Assembly (NCBI GenBank): GCA_959599915.1
Contig: CAUGJE010000025.1
Coordinates: 1-13,450, forward strand
Length of the DNA stretch: 13,450 bases
Direction of reading: 5' to 3'
DNA from: an uncultured Collinsella sp.
GTDB lineage: Bacteria; Actinomycetota; Coriobacteriia; Coriobacteriales; Coriobacteriaceae
How positions within the stretch are numbered: position 1 is the stretch's first letter; the number at the start of each line of letters is the position of its first letter. Positions 7,250 through 13,435 of the stretch are shown here, piece by piece. Both the position numbers and the translations under genes were made by a program. The notes below the pieces were generated by a model. That model did no database searches. It was given only the letters and a program-made list of their open reading frames with translations, and was not told where the DNA came from.

Positions 7250-7504
7250 ATGGAGTACGGATCGTTTCAGGCCGAGGAATTCGGCGACTTGCAGCGCCTG
7301 GTCGACGGACTGTTTTACGACCGCCACGCCATCGACCGCCTGGATCTGATCGTACAGGCCGAAATCTTGGACCTGGCGCCCGACCTCATGGAGATCGTGA
7401 ATCTTTTGCCGCCCGGCTACTACGACCGCCAGTCACTTTGCGACCAGCTCAACTCCGCCTTGGCTGCCCACGGCTGGGGCGCCGTCTACGGCACCGTGGA
7501 ATAG
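7250..7504 (+). CDS. Small conserved-looking protein of unknown function
   Basis: I do not recognise this 84-residue protein. The start is assigned to ATG at 7250 because AAGGAGG (7239-7245) lies 4 nt upstream; an in-frame ATG at 7220 has no such site. The protein is acidic, begins MEYGSFQAEEFGDLQ, and looks mostly alpha-helical and cytosolic, with no signal peptide, membrane span or CxxC motif. A PPGYYDRQSLCDQLN segment near residues 54-68 is the most distinctive part. It is transcribed away from the aminotransferase and has its own strong terminator (7536-7574), so it is probably expressed alone. The ribosome-binding site, GC-rich third positions and terminator make it a likely real gene; no function is proposed. 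Confidence 0.75.
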   Translation: MEYGSFQAEEFGDLQRLVDGLFYDRHAIDRLDLIVQAEILDLAPDLMEIVNLLPPGYYDRQSLCDQLNSALAAHGWGAVYGTVE

Positions 7505-7535
7505 CCCTAGTCGTTTAAGAACGTCCCCAATGATT

Positions 7536-7574
7536 AAAACGCCGCTTGTGATGGTGTTCACAGGCGGCGTTTTT
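7536..7574. terminator. Bidirectional terminator between the small gene and nhaA
   Basis: A 16-bp stem pairs AAAACGCCGC (7536-7545) with GCGGCGTTTT (7564-7573) and continues through a T-G wobble and TGTGA/TCACA to a 6-nt loop at 7552-7557. A and T runs lie on the two outer sides. It is 31 nt after the small gene's stop and 16 nt beyond the nhaA stop on the opposite strand, so it serves both convergent genes. Confidence 0.92.
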
Positions 7575-7590
7575 AAACTTGTATGTGCTT

Positions 7591-8949
7591 TTACTCGTCC
7601 TTGGGCGCGGGGTGCTTGCAGATCACACTCATGTAGATCATGCCCAGCACGGCCGCGGTGACAGAGCCGGCAAGAATGGCGGCCTTTGCGGCCAAGACCT
7701 CAAACTGGGCCGTCGGGAAGGCGAGGCCGCTGATGAGGATCGACATGGTAAAGCCGATACCGCCCAGAATGCCCACACCGGCGATCATGTGCCAGTTGAC
7801 ATTATGCGGCAACTCGGAAATCTTGAGTTTAACCAGGGCAAACGTCATGCCAAAGATACCGATCGGCTTGCCCAGCAGCATGCCAAAGTACACGCCGAGC
7901 GTCACCGGGTCGGTGAGCAGCGTGCTCATGTCCACGCCCACTAAGCGAACCTGTGCGTTCACGAATGCAAAGATCGGCAGGATCACAAAGTTGACCGGCG
8001 TGGAAATCAGACGCTCCATGCGGATAAGCGGCGGGGTCACGCGGTGCATGACGCGCTCGACCTTGGTGGTCGAGACGGTAAAGTCATGCTGGCCCAGGAT
8101 GTGCGCCTCGTCGTCGTAGCGGTCATCGAGCAACGGCAGGCACTCGCCCAGCCAATCGGTGAGGTTATCGAGCTTGACGCCGCACTTGGCCGGGATGGTG
8201 AAGGCCAGGATGACGCCGGCGAGCGTGGCATGTACGCCGCTCTTGAACATGCAGAACCACAACAGCAGACCCAGTACCGAATACGGAGCAAGACGGTAAT
8301 GCTGCGTCTTGTTGAGCCACACGAGCGCGCAGGTCACAAGCGCGGCGGCGCCCAACCAAAACGGATTGGGGCTCTGACCGTAGAAGATGGCGATGGCGGC
8401 GATGGAGATGAGGTCGTCGGCGATGGCGAGCGTCGAGAAGAACACACGCACGCCGTTGGGCACGCGATTGCCCAAAAGCGATAGCACGCCCAGCGCAAAG
8501 GCAATATCGGTTGCCATGGGGATGGCCCAACCGTTGCGGGCGCCGGCATGGTTAAAGATCAGATAGATGCAGGCGGGAACGACGACGCCACCCACGGCCG
8601 CCAGCATGGGAAGCATGGCCTGGCGCGGGTTTTTAAGCTCGCCGACCGTCATCTCATACTTGAGCTCAATGCCCACCAACAAAAAGAAAATCGCCATGAG
8701 GAAGTCGTTGACGAAAAGCTCAACGGTGAGACCGGCCGTAAGGTTGCCCAGACCCACATACAGCGGGGTCTCCAAAAAGTGATGGATGGCCTCGTAGGCA
8801 TCGGTATTGGCGCAAATGACGGCGGCGATGGCGGCGAAGACCATGACGGCAGCGGAAATCGTGCCGTTCTCGGCGATGCGCTCCCAGATGTCGTGACGTT
8901 CAAAGCGCTTGCGCTCACGAACGTTGAACAGCTGCTCAGTTGCTGCCAT
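7591..8949 (-). CDS. nhaA: Na+/H+ antiporter NhaA
   Basis: NhaA exchanges internal Na+ (or Li+) for external protons across the cytoplasmic membrane, giving salt and alkaline pH tolerance. The 452-residue protein contains MATDIAFALGVL with Asp148, and TLAIADDL with the ion-binding pair Asp178-Asp179, matching E. coli Asp133 and Asp163/164. GKPIGIFG (Lys361, equivalent of Lys300) and GIGFTMSILI (398-407) are also family signatures. About 12 hydrophobic segments can be read. It is longer than E. coli NhaA (388 residues), mainly through a hydrophilic loop at about 255-310 and a longer N-terminus. AAAGGAG lies 6 nt before the ATG. The gene is preceded by a 267-bp non-coding region and ends at a shared terminator. 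Confidence 0.95.
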   Translation of the reverse strand: MAATEQLFNVRERKRFERHDIWERIAENGTISAAVMVFAAIAAVICANTDAYEAIHHFLETPLYVGLGNLTAGLTVELFVNDFLMAIFFLLVGIELKYEMTVGELKNPRQAMLPMLAAVGGVVVPACIYLIFNHAGARNGWAIPMATDIAFALGVLSLLGNRVPNGVRVFFSTLAIADDLISIAAIAIFYGQSPNPFWLGAAALVTCALVWLNKTQHYRLAPYSVLGLLLWFCMFKSGVHATLAGVILAFTIPAKCGVKLDNLTDWLGECLPLLDDRYDDEAHILGQHDFTVSTTKVERVMHRVTPPLIRMERLISTPVNFVILPIFAFVNAQVRLVGVDMSTLLTDPVTLGVYFGMLLGKPIGIFGMTFALVKLKISELPHNVNWHMIAGVGILGGIGFTMSILISGLAFPTAQFEVLAAKAAILAGSVTAAVLGMIYMSVICKHPAPKDE

Positions 8950-9157
8950 GGGCGGCTCCTTTCACGGGAAAGCTCCCGTCTTAAAAAAGCACGGCCCACC
9001 CAAGTGGCGGCGCCGCGCTCTAACGTATTACGCTTGCATCTAGCCTACCCTGCACGACAAGCACGCAGGCGTGGCCGAAAAGCGGAACCACAGGTTGAAC
9101 ATTATTTGCTCAACGGCACGGGCACGCCTGCCCAAGAGACGATGCGGCTCCATGCAC
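8950..9157 (-). promoter_or_regulatory. Hairpin-rich upstream region of nhaA
   Basis: No gene lies between nhaA and the ppaC terminator. Read on the minus strand there are several inverted repeats. A 9-bp pair CACGCCTGC/GCAGGCGTG (9123-9131 with 9065-9073) encloses a palindrome GTTGA...TCAAC (9094-9114). A perfect 6-bp hairpin with a 4-nt loop (8964-8979) sits one base before the nhaA Shine-Dalgarno. Smaller alternatives (9120-9133, 9062-9073) compete with the outer stem. No confident promoter was found. It could be a structured leader or a set of operators. Confidence 0.35.
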
Positions 9158-9197
9158 AAAAAACGACCGGAGCGCGGGGCTTCCGCGATCCGGTCGT
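9158..9197 (-). terminator. Rho-independent terminator of ppaC
   Basis: The stem pairs 9163-9177 with 9183-9197: nine pairs, one A/G mismatch, then five more GC pairs, and a 5-nt loop. On the minus strand it ends in a T run (complement of A58-A63 of 9100). It begins 19 nt after the ppaC stop. Confidence 0.9.
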
Positions 9198-9216
9198 GGC
9201 GTTCGGTCAACTAAAC

Positions 9217-10140
9217 CTAGCAGGCGGCCATGATGGGGGCAGCGACCTGCTTCTTACGGGAGAGGACGCCCGGCATCCAGACGCCGTCATGCTCGTCGGC
9301 AATGCCCAGGCCCTTCTGAGCAGCCTCGGTCTCGCCCTCGAGCAGGACCTGCGAGCCCTCCTCCATGATGTCGGTGATGCACAGGACAATGCCGTCGGCA
9401 CCCTTCTCGGCGGCGTAGGCGCGCATGGCCTCGCGGATCTCGTCGATCATGCCGAGTGCACGGGTCTTGTCGACGGTCTCGTACTGGCCGATGAGCAGCT
9501 TCTTGCCAGCGGGCTCGAACATCTTGATGTCGTTGCCGACCATCTCGGCTGCAGTGAAGGAGCCGGACGGACGGGTGAGGAAGACCTCCATGCCAAACTT
9601 AACCGGGTCGACGCCCACCTGCTCGCCGAGCTTGGCGGCGACGGCGCGGTCGACATCGGTGGTGGTGGGGCTCTTGAGCATGAGCGTGTCGGTCATCATG
9701 GCCGAGAGCAGCAGCTTGGCCTGGATGTCGGAAAGCTCAACGCCGAGCACGCCGGCGAGCTTGGTGACGATGGTGCAGCTGGAGCCCCAGGGCAGGCAGA
9801 TGTAGTGCAGCGGGCCGGCGGTCTCGAAGTCGCCGATGCGGTGATGATCGACAACGCCAAAGACCGTGGCGTCCTTAAGGCCGGCGACGGACTGGGCGGA
9901 CTCGTTGTGGTCGGTGAGGACGACGAGCTGACCGGCCTCGACGGACTCGATCACGCGGGGCTCGGCAATGCCGGCGTCGGCGAGCAGCTTGGCGGACTCG
10001 GCCGGAAGCTGGCCCAGCGCGCAGGCCTCGTAGGTGTTGCCGGCATACTCAACCTGGTTGAGCAGCTGGGACAGGACGACGGCGCTCATGATGGCGTCGT
10101 TATCGGGATTCTGGTGACCAAAGACAAGAACGTTTGCCAT
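9217..10140 (-). CDS. ppaC: Manganese-dependent inorganic pyrophosphatase, family II
   Basis: The enzyme hydrolyses pyrophosphate to two phosphates in the cytoplasm, pulling biosynthetic reactions forward. The 307-residue protein belongs to the DHH phosphoesterase family. Metal ligands are visible in GHQNPDNDAI (His9, Asp13, Asp15), Asp77 (LTDHNE), the DHH motif at 98-100 and Asp151 (MMTDTLMLKS). The C-terminal DHHA2 domain ends with the substrate-binding SRKKQ (294-298). Length is normal and no CBS or DRTGG regulatory insert is present, so this is the simple unregulated form. GGAGG stands 6 nt before the ATG. It is a single-gene unit with its own terminator. Confidence 0.97.
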   Translation of the reverse strand: MANVLVFGHQNPDNDAIMSAVVLSQLLNQVEYAGNTYEACALGQLPAESAKLLADAGIAEPRVIESVEAGQLVVLTDHNESAQSVAGLKDATVFGVVDHHRIGDFETAGPLHYICLPWGSSCTIVTKLAGVLGVELSDIQAKLLLSAMMTDTLMLKSPTTTDVDRAVAAKLGEQVGVDPVKFGMEVFLTRPSGSFTAAEMVGNDIKMFEPAGKKLLIGQYETVDKTRALGMIDEIREAMRAYAAEKGADGIVLCITDIMEEGSQVLLEGETEAAQKGLGIADEHDGVWMPGVLSRKKQVAAPIMAAC

Positions 10141-10178
10141 GGATATCCTCCACTTGATATGTGTACTTGGACGTAGCT

Positions 10179-10187
10179 ATGGTAGCA
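10179..10187 (-). promoter_or_regulatory. Candidate extended -10 promoter of ppaC
   Basis: The minus strand reads TGCTACCAT, an extended -10 pattern, 38 nt before the ppaC start. No convincing -35 lies at the right distance. Confidence 0.3.
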
Positions 10188-10232
10188 CGCCGATGCCGAG
10201 CCTTCGCAGACGGAAGGGGCACGGCATATTTT

Positions 10233-10306
10233 GGGGCAGGCATGGAGGCCAAGGCTGTCCCTTTTGCGCCATGTTGGTGCAAAGTAACCTGGCCCCCCTT
10301 GCACCA
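10233..10306 (-). repeat. Three overlapping inverted repeats after the ROK kinase gene
   Basis: Read on the minus strand just past the kinase stop: TGGTGCAA (10306-10299) pairs perfectly with TTGCACCA (10282-10275). The same segment can instead pair, as TTTGCACC (10283-10276), with GGCGCAAA (10270-10263) through one wobble. A third stem is CTGTCCC/GGGGCAG (10255-10261 with 10233-10239, one wobble). The stems at 10263-10306 exclude each other. No T tract follows, so these are not ordinary intrinsic terminators. AAAAGGGACAG on the minus strand at 10265-10255 also occurs in the hairpin at 11306-11365. Confidence 0.5.
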
Positions 10307-10307
10307 G

Positions 10308-11261
10308 CTATTTGCCGGCGGCGCGCAGGGCTACGTAGGCGGCACCGATGATGCCGGCGTCGTTGCCGAGCGAAGCGACCTTAATGGGCGTCTCGCGCGA
10401 GGCGGAGAGCGCGTACTGCTTAAAGTGCTCGCGGACCTTGTCGAGGTAGACATCGGCCGAAGCGGAAGCACCGCCGCCGATGAGGAACATCTCGGGATCG
10501 ACCACGTTGGCAATAAGCGCCAGGGCGCGGCCGAGATAGTCGGCCATGGTATCGGCCGCGGCCAGCGCGAGCTTGTCGCCCTCGCGGCAGGCCTGGAACA
10601 CGTCCTTGGAATCGGAGGGGCCGGTCAGCTCGATGGGCTCGACGCCCGCCTTTTCGCACTCGGCAAGGTAGTTGCTCACCACGCCGGTGGCGCTGGAATA
10701 CTGCTCCAGATGGCCATGGCCGCCGCAGCCGCAGGTGCGCTCCTCGTCGGGGTTCAGGCACATGTGGCCAATCTCGCCGCCGGCGCCCACAACGCCTGAT
10801 ACCACGTCGCCGTTAACGATAACGCCGCCGCCCACGCCGGTACCAATGGTGACCATCACCACGTTCTGTACGCCCTTGGCAGAGCCGAGCCAGGCCTCGC
10901 CCATGGCAGCGGCGTTGGCATCGTTCTCGTACTTAACGACCGCGTCGGGGCAGTGCTCCTGAATGGCGACTCTCAGCTCGGGCAGGTTAATGGCAATGTT
11001 GGCCTTGACCTTGGCATCGCCCGATGCCGGGATGGGGCACGGAACGGCCAGACCAATGCCCGCCACAAAGGCACGCGGAATCTGGGCCTTGGCGACCACC
11101 TGGTCGATAGCTTCGGTCACCGCGGCAAAGCCCGCAGCGTCAACGATGGGAGGCGTGGGCACGCTGGCCTTGGCCAGCAGGTTGCCGTCCTCGTCGAACA
11201 GGCCCTCCTTAACCGAAGTGCCGCCGACGTCAATGCCGATGTAGTACTGCTTAGGTTCCAT
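10308..11261 (-). CDS. ROK-family sugar kinase, probable glucokinase
   Basis: The protein should phosphorylate glucose (or a related hexose) with ATP in the cytoplasm, feeding glycolysis. The start is ATG at 11261, giving MEPKQYYIGIDVGGTSVK and 317 residues, with GAAAGG (11271-11276) 9 nt upstream. An in-frame ATG at 11288 lacks a site and would add nine basic residues. Phosphate-binding DVGGT is at 11-15, the catalytic Asp114 is in ENDANAAA, and TIGTGVGGG is at 138-146. The ROK zinc region GEIGHM (His166) with CGCGGHGHLE has Cys177 and Cys179, but His184 stands where most ROK proteins have the last Cys. There is no N-terminal DNA-binding domain, so it is a kinase rather than a ROK repressor. 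It is divergent from the gntR-manA pair. Confidence 0.9.
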   Translation of the reverse strand: MEPKQYYIGIDVGGTSVKEGLFDEDGNLLAKASVPTPPIVDAAGFAAVTEAIDQVVAKAQIPRAFVAGIGLAVPCPIPASGDAKVKANIAINLPELRVAIQEHCPDAVVKYENDANAAAMGEAWLGSAKGVQNVVMVTIGTGVGGGVIVNGDVVSGVVGAGGEIGHMCLNPDEERTCGCGGHGHLEQYSSATGVVSNYLAECEKAGVEPIELTGPSDSKDVFQACREGDKLALAAADTMADYLGRALALIANVVDPEMFLIGGGASASADVYLDKVREHFKQYALSASRETPIKVASLGNDAGIIGAAYVALRAAGK

Positions 11262-11305
11262 GGGAGCCCGCCTTTCTCGTTTAAACATTGCTTGTATGGT
11301 ACCGC

Positions 11306-11365
11306 TCCCCAGGCAAAAACCTGCCAAAAAGGGACAGGTTTGTTTTGGCGGGTTTTATCTGGGGA
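11306..11365. repeat. Long imperfect hairpin, possible dispersed repeat
   Basis: TCCCCAG (11306-11312) pairs with CTGGGGA (11359-11365). After a small internal loop, AAAACCTGCCAAAA (11316-11329) pairs with TTTTGGCGGGTTTT (11343-11356) with a single wobble. The loop is 13 nt and contains GGGACAGG. A competing smaller stem AACCTG/CAGGTT (11318-11323 with 11335-11340) uses the same bases. It is 45 nt or more from the kinase start and over 230 nt from gntR. It may overlap the kinase promoter or be a mobile-type intergenic repeat. Confidence 0.6.
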
Positions 11366-11469
11366 AACTCAAAGCATGAGATTCGGTTCGCTGGGCGGCA
11401 AAACAGCCCAGCCCCGTCCTCGAGCCAATCAATTTGCTCAATACCACATTATTCGAGTGCATATTCATT

Positions 11470-11481
11470 TAGAGCGCTCTA
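11470..11481. promoter_or_regulatory. Perfect 12-bp palindrome, candidate operator
   Basis: TAGAGCGCTCTA is self-complementary over its full length. It lies 120 nt before the gntR start in an AT-rich setting. Many regulators bind such dyads; whether the adjacent GntR protein does is unknown. Confidence 0.35.
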
Positions 11482-11558
11482 GTTTTTAAAGAGAAGCGTT
11501 TTTTAATTAAACCTTTCTCGAACTTTTCAAAAACGCAATAGGGATGCTTAGGTGTTGA

Positions 11559-11566
11559 CTATACTT
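11559..11566 (+). promoter_or_regulatory. Candidate -10 element for gntR
   Basis: CTATACTT contains TATACT 36 nt before the ATG. The overlapping TTGACT (11555-11560) looks like a -35 but has no suitable -10 downstream. No TTGACA-like box is at -35 relative to TATACT. Confidence 0.35.
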
Positions 11567-11601
11567 TCTTCTGTACTCAATCAAGCCGGAAAGGAGGTTC
11601 C

Positions 11602-12321
11602 ATGATTCCCAAATACGAGGCGATAGCTGCAGATATCCGTCGAAGCATCGAGGACGGCGCTCTTAAACCGGGCGACAAGCTACCCACCGTCGTTGAGTTC
11701 TGCGAGCTCTATAGCGTTTCCAAGATCACCGTCAAGCGCGCGATCGAGCAGATCACCGAGGAGGGTCTTGTTACCAGCCGTCGCGGGTCGGGCACCTACG
11801 TTAAGGACACGGCGGGTCTTCCCGACCAGGCGTTTTTCCAGGGCAAAAACGACCGCGCCCAGGGCTTTTCGTATGAGCACCGCGGGGAGAAGGTGACCTC
11901 GGTGGTCTACGATTTCTCGATTGTCAATCCACCAGCGGACGTCGCAACTCAGCTGGGAATTGCCGAGGACGACTTTGCCTATCACATCGTGCGCGTGCGC
12001 CAGGTCGACGAGAAGCCCATCGTCATCGAGTACACCTACATGCCTCTCGAGCTGATACCGGGCCTTAAAAAGAAGGACCTATACGGATCGGTCTATAGCT
12101 TTATCCGCGAGCAATGCGGGCTGAAGATTTCGAGCTTCCACCGCACCATCCGCGCCGTGGCGGCAACCGAGGAAGAGGCCGAGCGTCTGGGCACCAAACC
12201 CGGCGCTCCCCTGCTCGAACTCAACCAGATTGGCTTTTTGGATAGCGGCAACGCCTTTGAGTACTCGATTTCGCGCAACGTCGGCGACCGCTTTGAGCTG
12301 CACAACGTAACGTTGGCATAG
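11602..12321 (+). CDS. GntR-family transcriptional regulator, HutC/UTRA type
   Basis: The 239-residue protein has an N-terminal winged helix-turn-helix (about 4-68; PKYEAIAADIRRSIEDG, LPTVVEFCELYSVSKITVKRAI, GSGTYV) and a C-terminal UTRA effector domain (about 90-235). Members of this subfamily usually repress nearby transport or catabolic genes and release DNA when a sugar phosphate or similar ligand binds. AAAGGAGG lies 4 nt before the ATG. It is followed after 75 nt by manA on the same strand and is divergent from the ROK glucokinase. Control of one or both, possibly in response to a hexose or amino-sugar phosphate, is a reasonable inference. The ligand cannot be read from the sequence. 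Confidence 0.92.
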   Translation: MIPKYEAIAADIRRSIEDGALKPGDKLPTVVEFCELYSVSKITVKRAIEQITEEGLVTSRRGSGTYVKDTAGLPDQAFFQGKNDRAQGFSYEHRGEKVTSVVYDFSIVNPPADVATQLGIAEDDFAYHIVRVRQVDEKPIVIEYTYMPLELIPGLKKKDLYGSVYSFIREQCGLKISSFHRTIRAVAATEEEAERLGTKPGAPLLELNQIGFLDSGNAFEYSISRNVGDRFELHNVTLA

Positions 12322-12396
12322 GTTTTTGTAGTCATGCGGGCGCTCGTTATGACTCGATTAGAGCGGGCGGCCGCGCAACACCATGGGAGTATGAAC

Positions 12397-13329
12397 ATGT
12401 CCGATTTGATTAAACTGACGCCGATTTTCCACGAGAAGATCTGGGGCGGCCGCCAGCTCGAAACCGTATTTGGTTACGACATTCCCGAGGGTCCCATCGG
12501 TGAGTGTTGGGCTATCTCGGCCCACCCCAACGGCGACTGCCGGATCGCGGAGGGCCCGTATGCCGGCCACACACTGTCGTGGCTGTGGGCCGAGCACCGC
12601 GAGCTCTTTGGCAACTGCGAGGGCAAGGAGTTCCCGCTGCTCATTAAGATTCTAGACGCCAAGGACGACCTTTCGATCCAGATCCATCCCAATGACGAGT
12701 ACGCCGCCGAGCACGAGAACGGCAGCCTGGGCAAAACCGAGTGCTGGTATGTACTGGACTGCGAGCCCGGCGCCACGATCATCGTCGGACAGCGCGCGCA
12801 CGACCGCGCCGAGGCCGCGCGTATGATCGAGGACGGCCGCTGGGACGACATGCTCAACGTGCTGCCGATTCACAAGGGCGACTTTTTCCAGATTGATTCC
12901 GGTACCGTGCACGCCATCAAGACCGGCACGCTCATTTTGGAGACGCAGCAGTCGAGCGACGTGACGTATCGCCTGTACGACTACGACCGTCCCGGCACCG
13001 ACGGCAAACTGCGTCCCCTGCACATTGAGCAGAGCCTCGACTGCATCGACTTTGATGCTCAGGCTCCGACCGACGGCACCGTGACCGCGCCCGAAGTCGA
13101 CGGCGTGACCGAGCTCGAGTCCAACTCCTGCTACACCGTCGATCGCGTGCGCGTCGACGGCAGCAAGACCCTCGAGCAGCGCTGGCCCTTCATGTGTCTG
13201 TCGGTCATCGACGGCGAAGGCACCGTCTGCGGCGACCCCGTCCACAAGGGAAGCCACCTGCTAGCTCCGAGCACCGTCAGCTCCATTGACCTCGAAGGCA
13301 AGATGGAACTGATCATCAGCCACCTGTAA
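12397..13329 (+). CDS. manA: Mannose-6-phosphate isomerase, class I
   Basis: The zinc enzyme interconverts mannose 6-phosphate and fructose 6-phosphate. The start is the ATG at 12397 (MSDLIKLTPIFHEKIWGG), because GGGAG (12385-12389) lies 7 nt upstream; ATG at 12391 is only one base after that site, and ATG at 12334 has none. The 310-residue length matches the short Bacillus-type ManA. Metal ligands are visible as Gln95 and His97 in QIHPND, Glu115 in TECWY and His172 in GTVHAI. The catalytic-region arginine lies in TYRLYDYDR (190-198). It follows gntR by 75 nt, which contains only a 5-bp GTCAT/ATGAC inverted repeat, so co-transcription is likely. Confidence 0.95.
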   Translation: MSDLIKLTPIFHEKIWGGRQLETVFGYDIPEGPIGECWAISAHPNGDCRIAEGPYAGHTLSWLWAEHRELFGNCEGKEFPLLIKILDAKDDLSIQIHPNDEYAAEHENGSLGKTECWYVLDCEPGATIIVGQRAHDRAEAARMIEDGRWDDMLNVLPIHKGDFFQIDSGTVHAIKTGTLILETQQSSDVTYRLYDYDRPGTDGKLRPLHIEQSLDCIDFDAQAPTDGTVTAPEVDGVTELESNSCYTVDRVRVDGSKTLEQRWPFMCLSVIDGEGTVCGDPVHKGSHLLAPSTVSSIDLEGKMELIISHL

Positions 13330-13336
13330 GCTACCG

Positions 13337-13435
13337 GTCCCCGAGCGCTCGCCGGGACGGGGCGCGGGGTTTGGTCGCCTGCTCGGACAGTCCTGCTCGC
13401 ACGGAGAGCACATTAAGTGCTCTCCGGCTCGTGCG
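13337..13435 (+). repeat. GC-rich palindromes and a perfect hairpin after manA
   Basis: After the manA stop there is a 10-bp palindrome CGAGCGCTCG (13342-13351), flanked by GTCCC/GGGAC (13337-13341 with 13354-13358). Further on, CGGAGAGCAC (13402-13411) pairs perfectly with GTGCTCTCCG (13417-13426) around a loop ATTAA. An outer CGCA/TGCG pair (13398-13401 with 13432-13435) extends it across a 5-nt bulge. CCTGCTCG is directly repeated at 13378-13385 and 13392-13399. No T tract follows, so it is not a standard terminator. No gene is visible to the window end. Confidence 0.5.

Larger units (their letters stand above)
11262..11601. promoter_or_regulatory. Divergent intergenic region between the ROK kinase and gntR
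   Basis: This 340-bp stretch holds no gene. Near the kinase it contains the long hairpin 11306-11365. Next comes GCTGGGC/GCCCAGC (11390-11396 with 11406-11412). Then an AT-rich part carries a perfect 12-bp palindrome TAGAGCGCTCTA (11470-11481), an AT palindrome TTTAATTAAA (11502-11511), and an 8-bp inverted pair GCGTTTTT/AAAAACGC (11496-11503 with 11529-11536). CTATACTT at 11559-11566 contains a good -10 hexamer for gntR. Promoters for both directions and one or more GntR operators are expected here. Confidence 0.6.

Noticed and set aside
8548..10176. 542-codon open frame on the plus strand opposite nhaA and ppaC
   Set aside because: It runs through the ppaC terminator and two real genes and shows no domain, so it is a shadow of GC-rich coding on the other strand.
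11262..11327. Upstream extension of the ROK kinase beyond 11261
   Set aside because: The added residues are not family-like, run into the hairpin region and lack a ribosome-binding site, whereas ATG at 11261 gives the normal N-terminus.
12334..12396. Upstream extension of manA
   Set aside because: The extra 21 residues precede the conserved LTPIFHEKIWGG start and have no ribosome-binding site; GGGAG is well placed only for the ATG at 12397.
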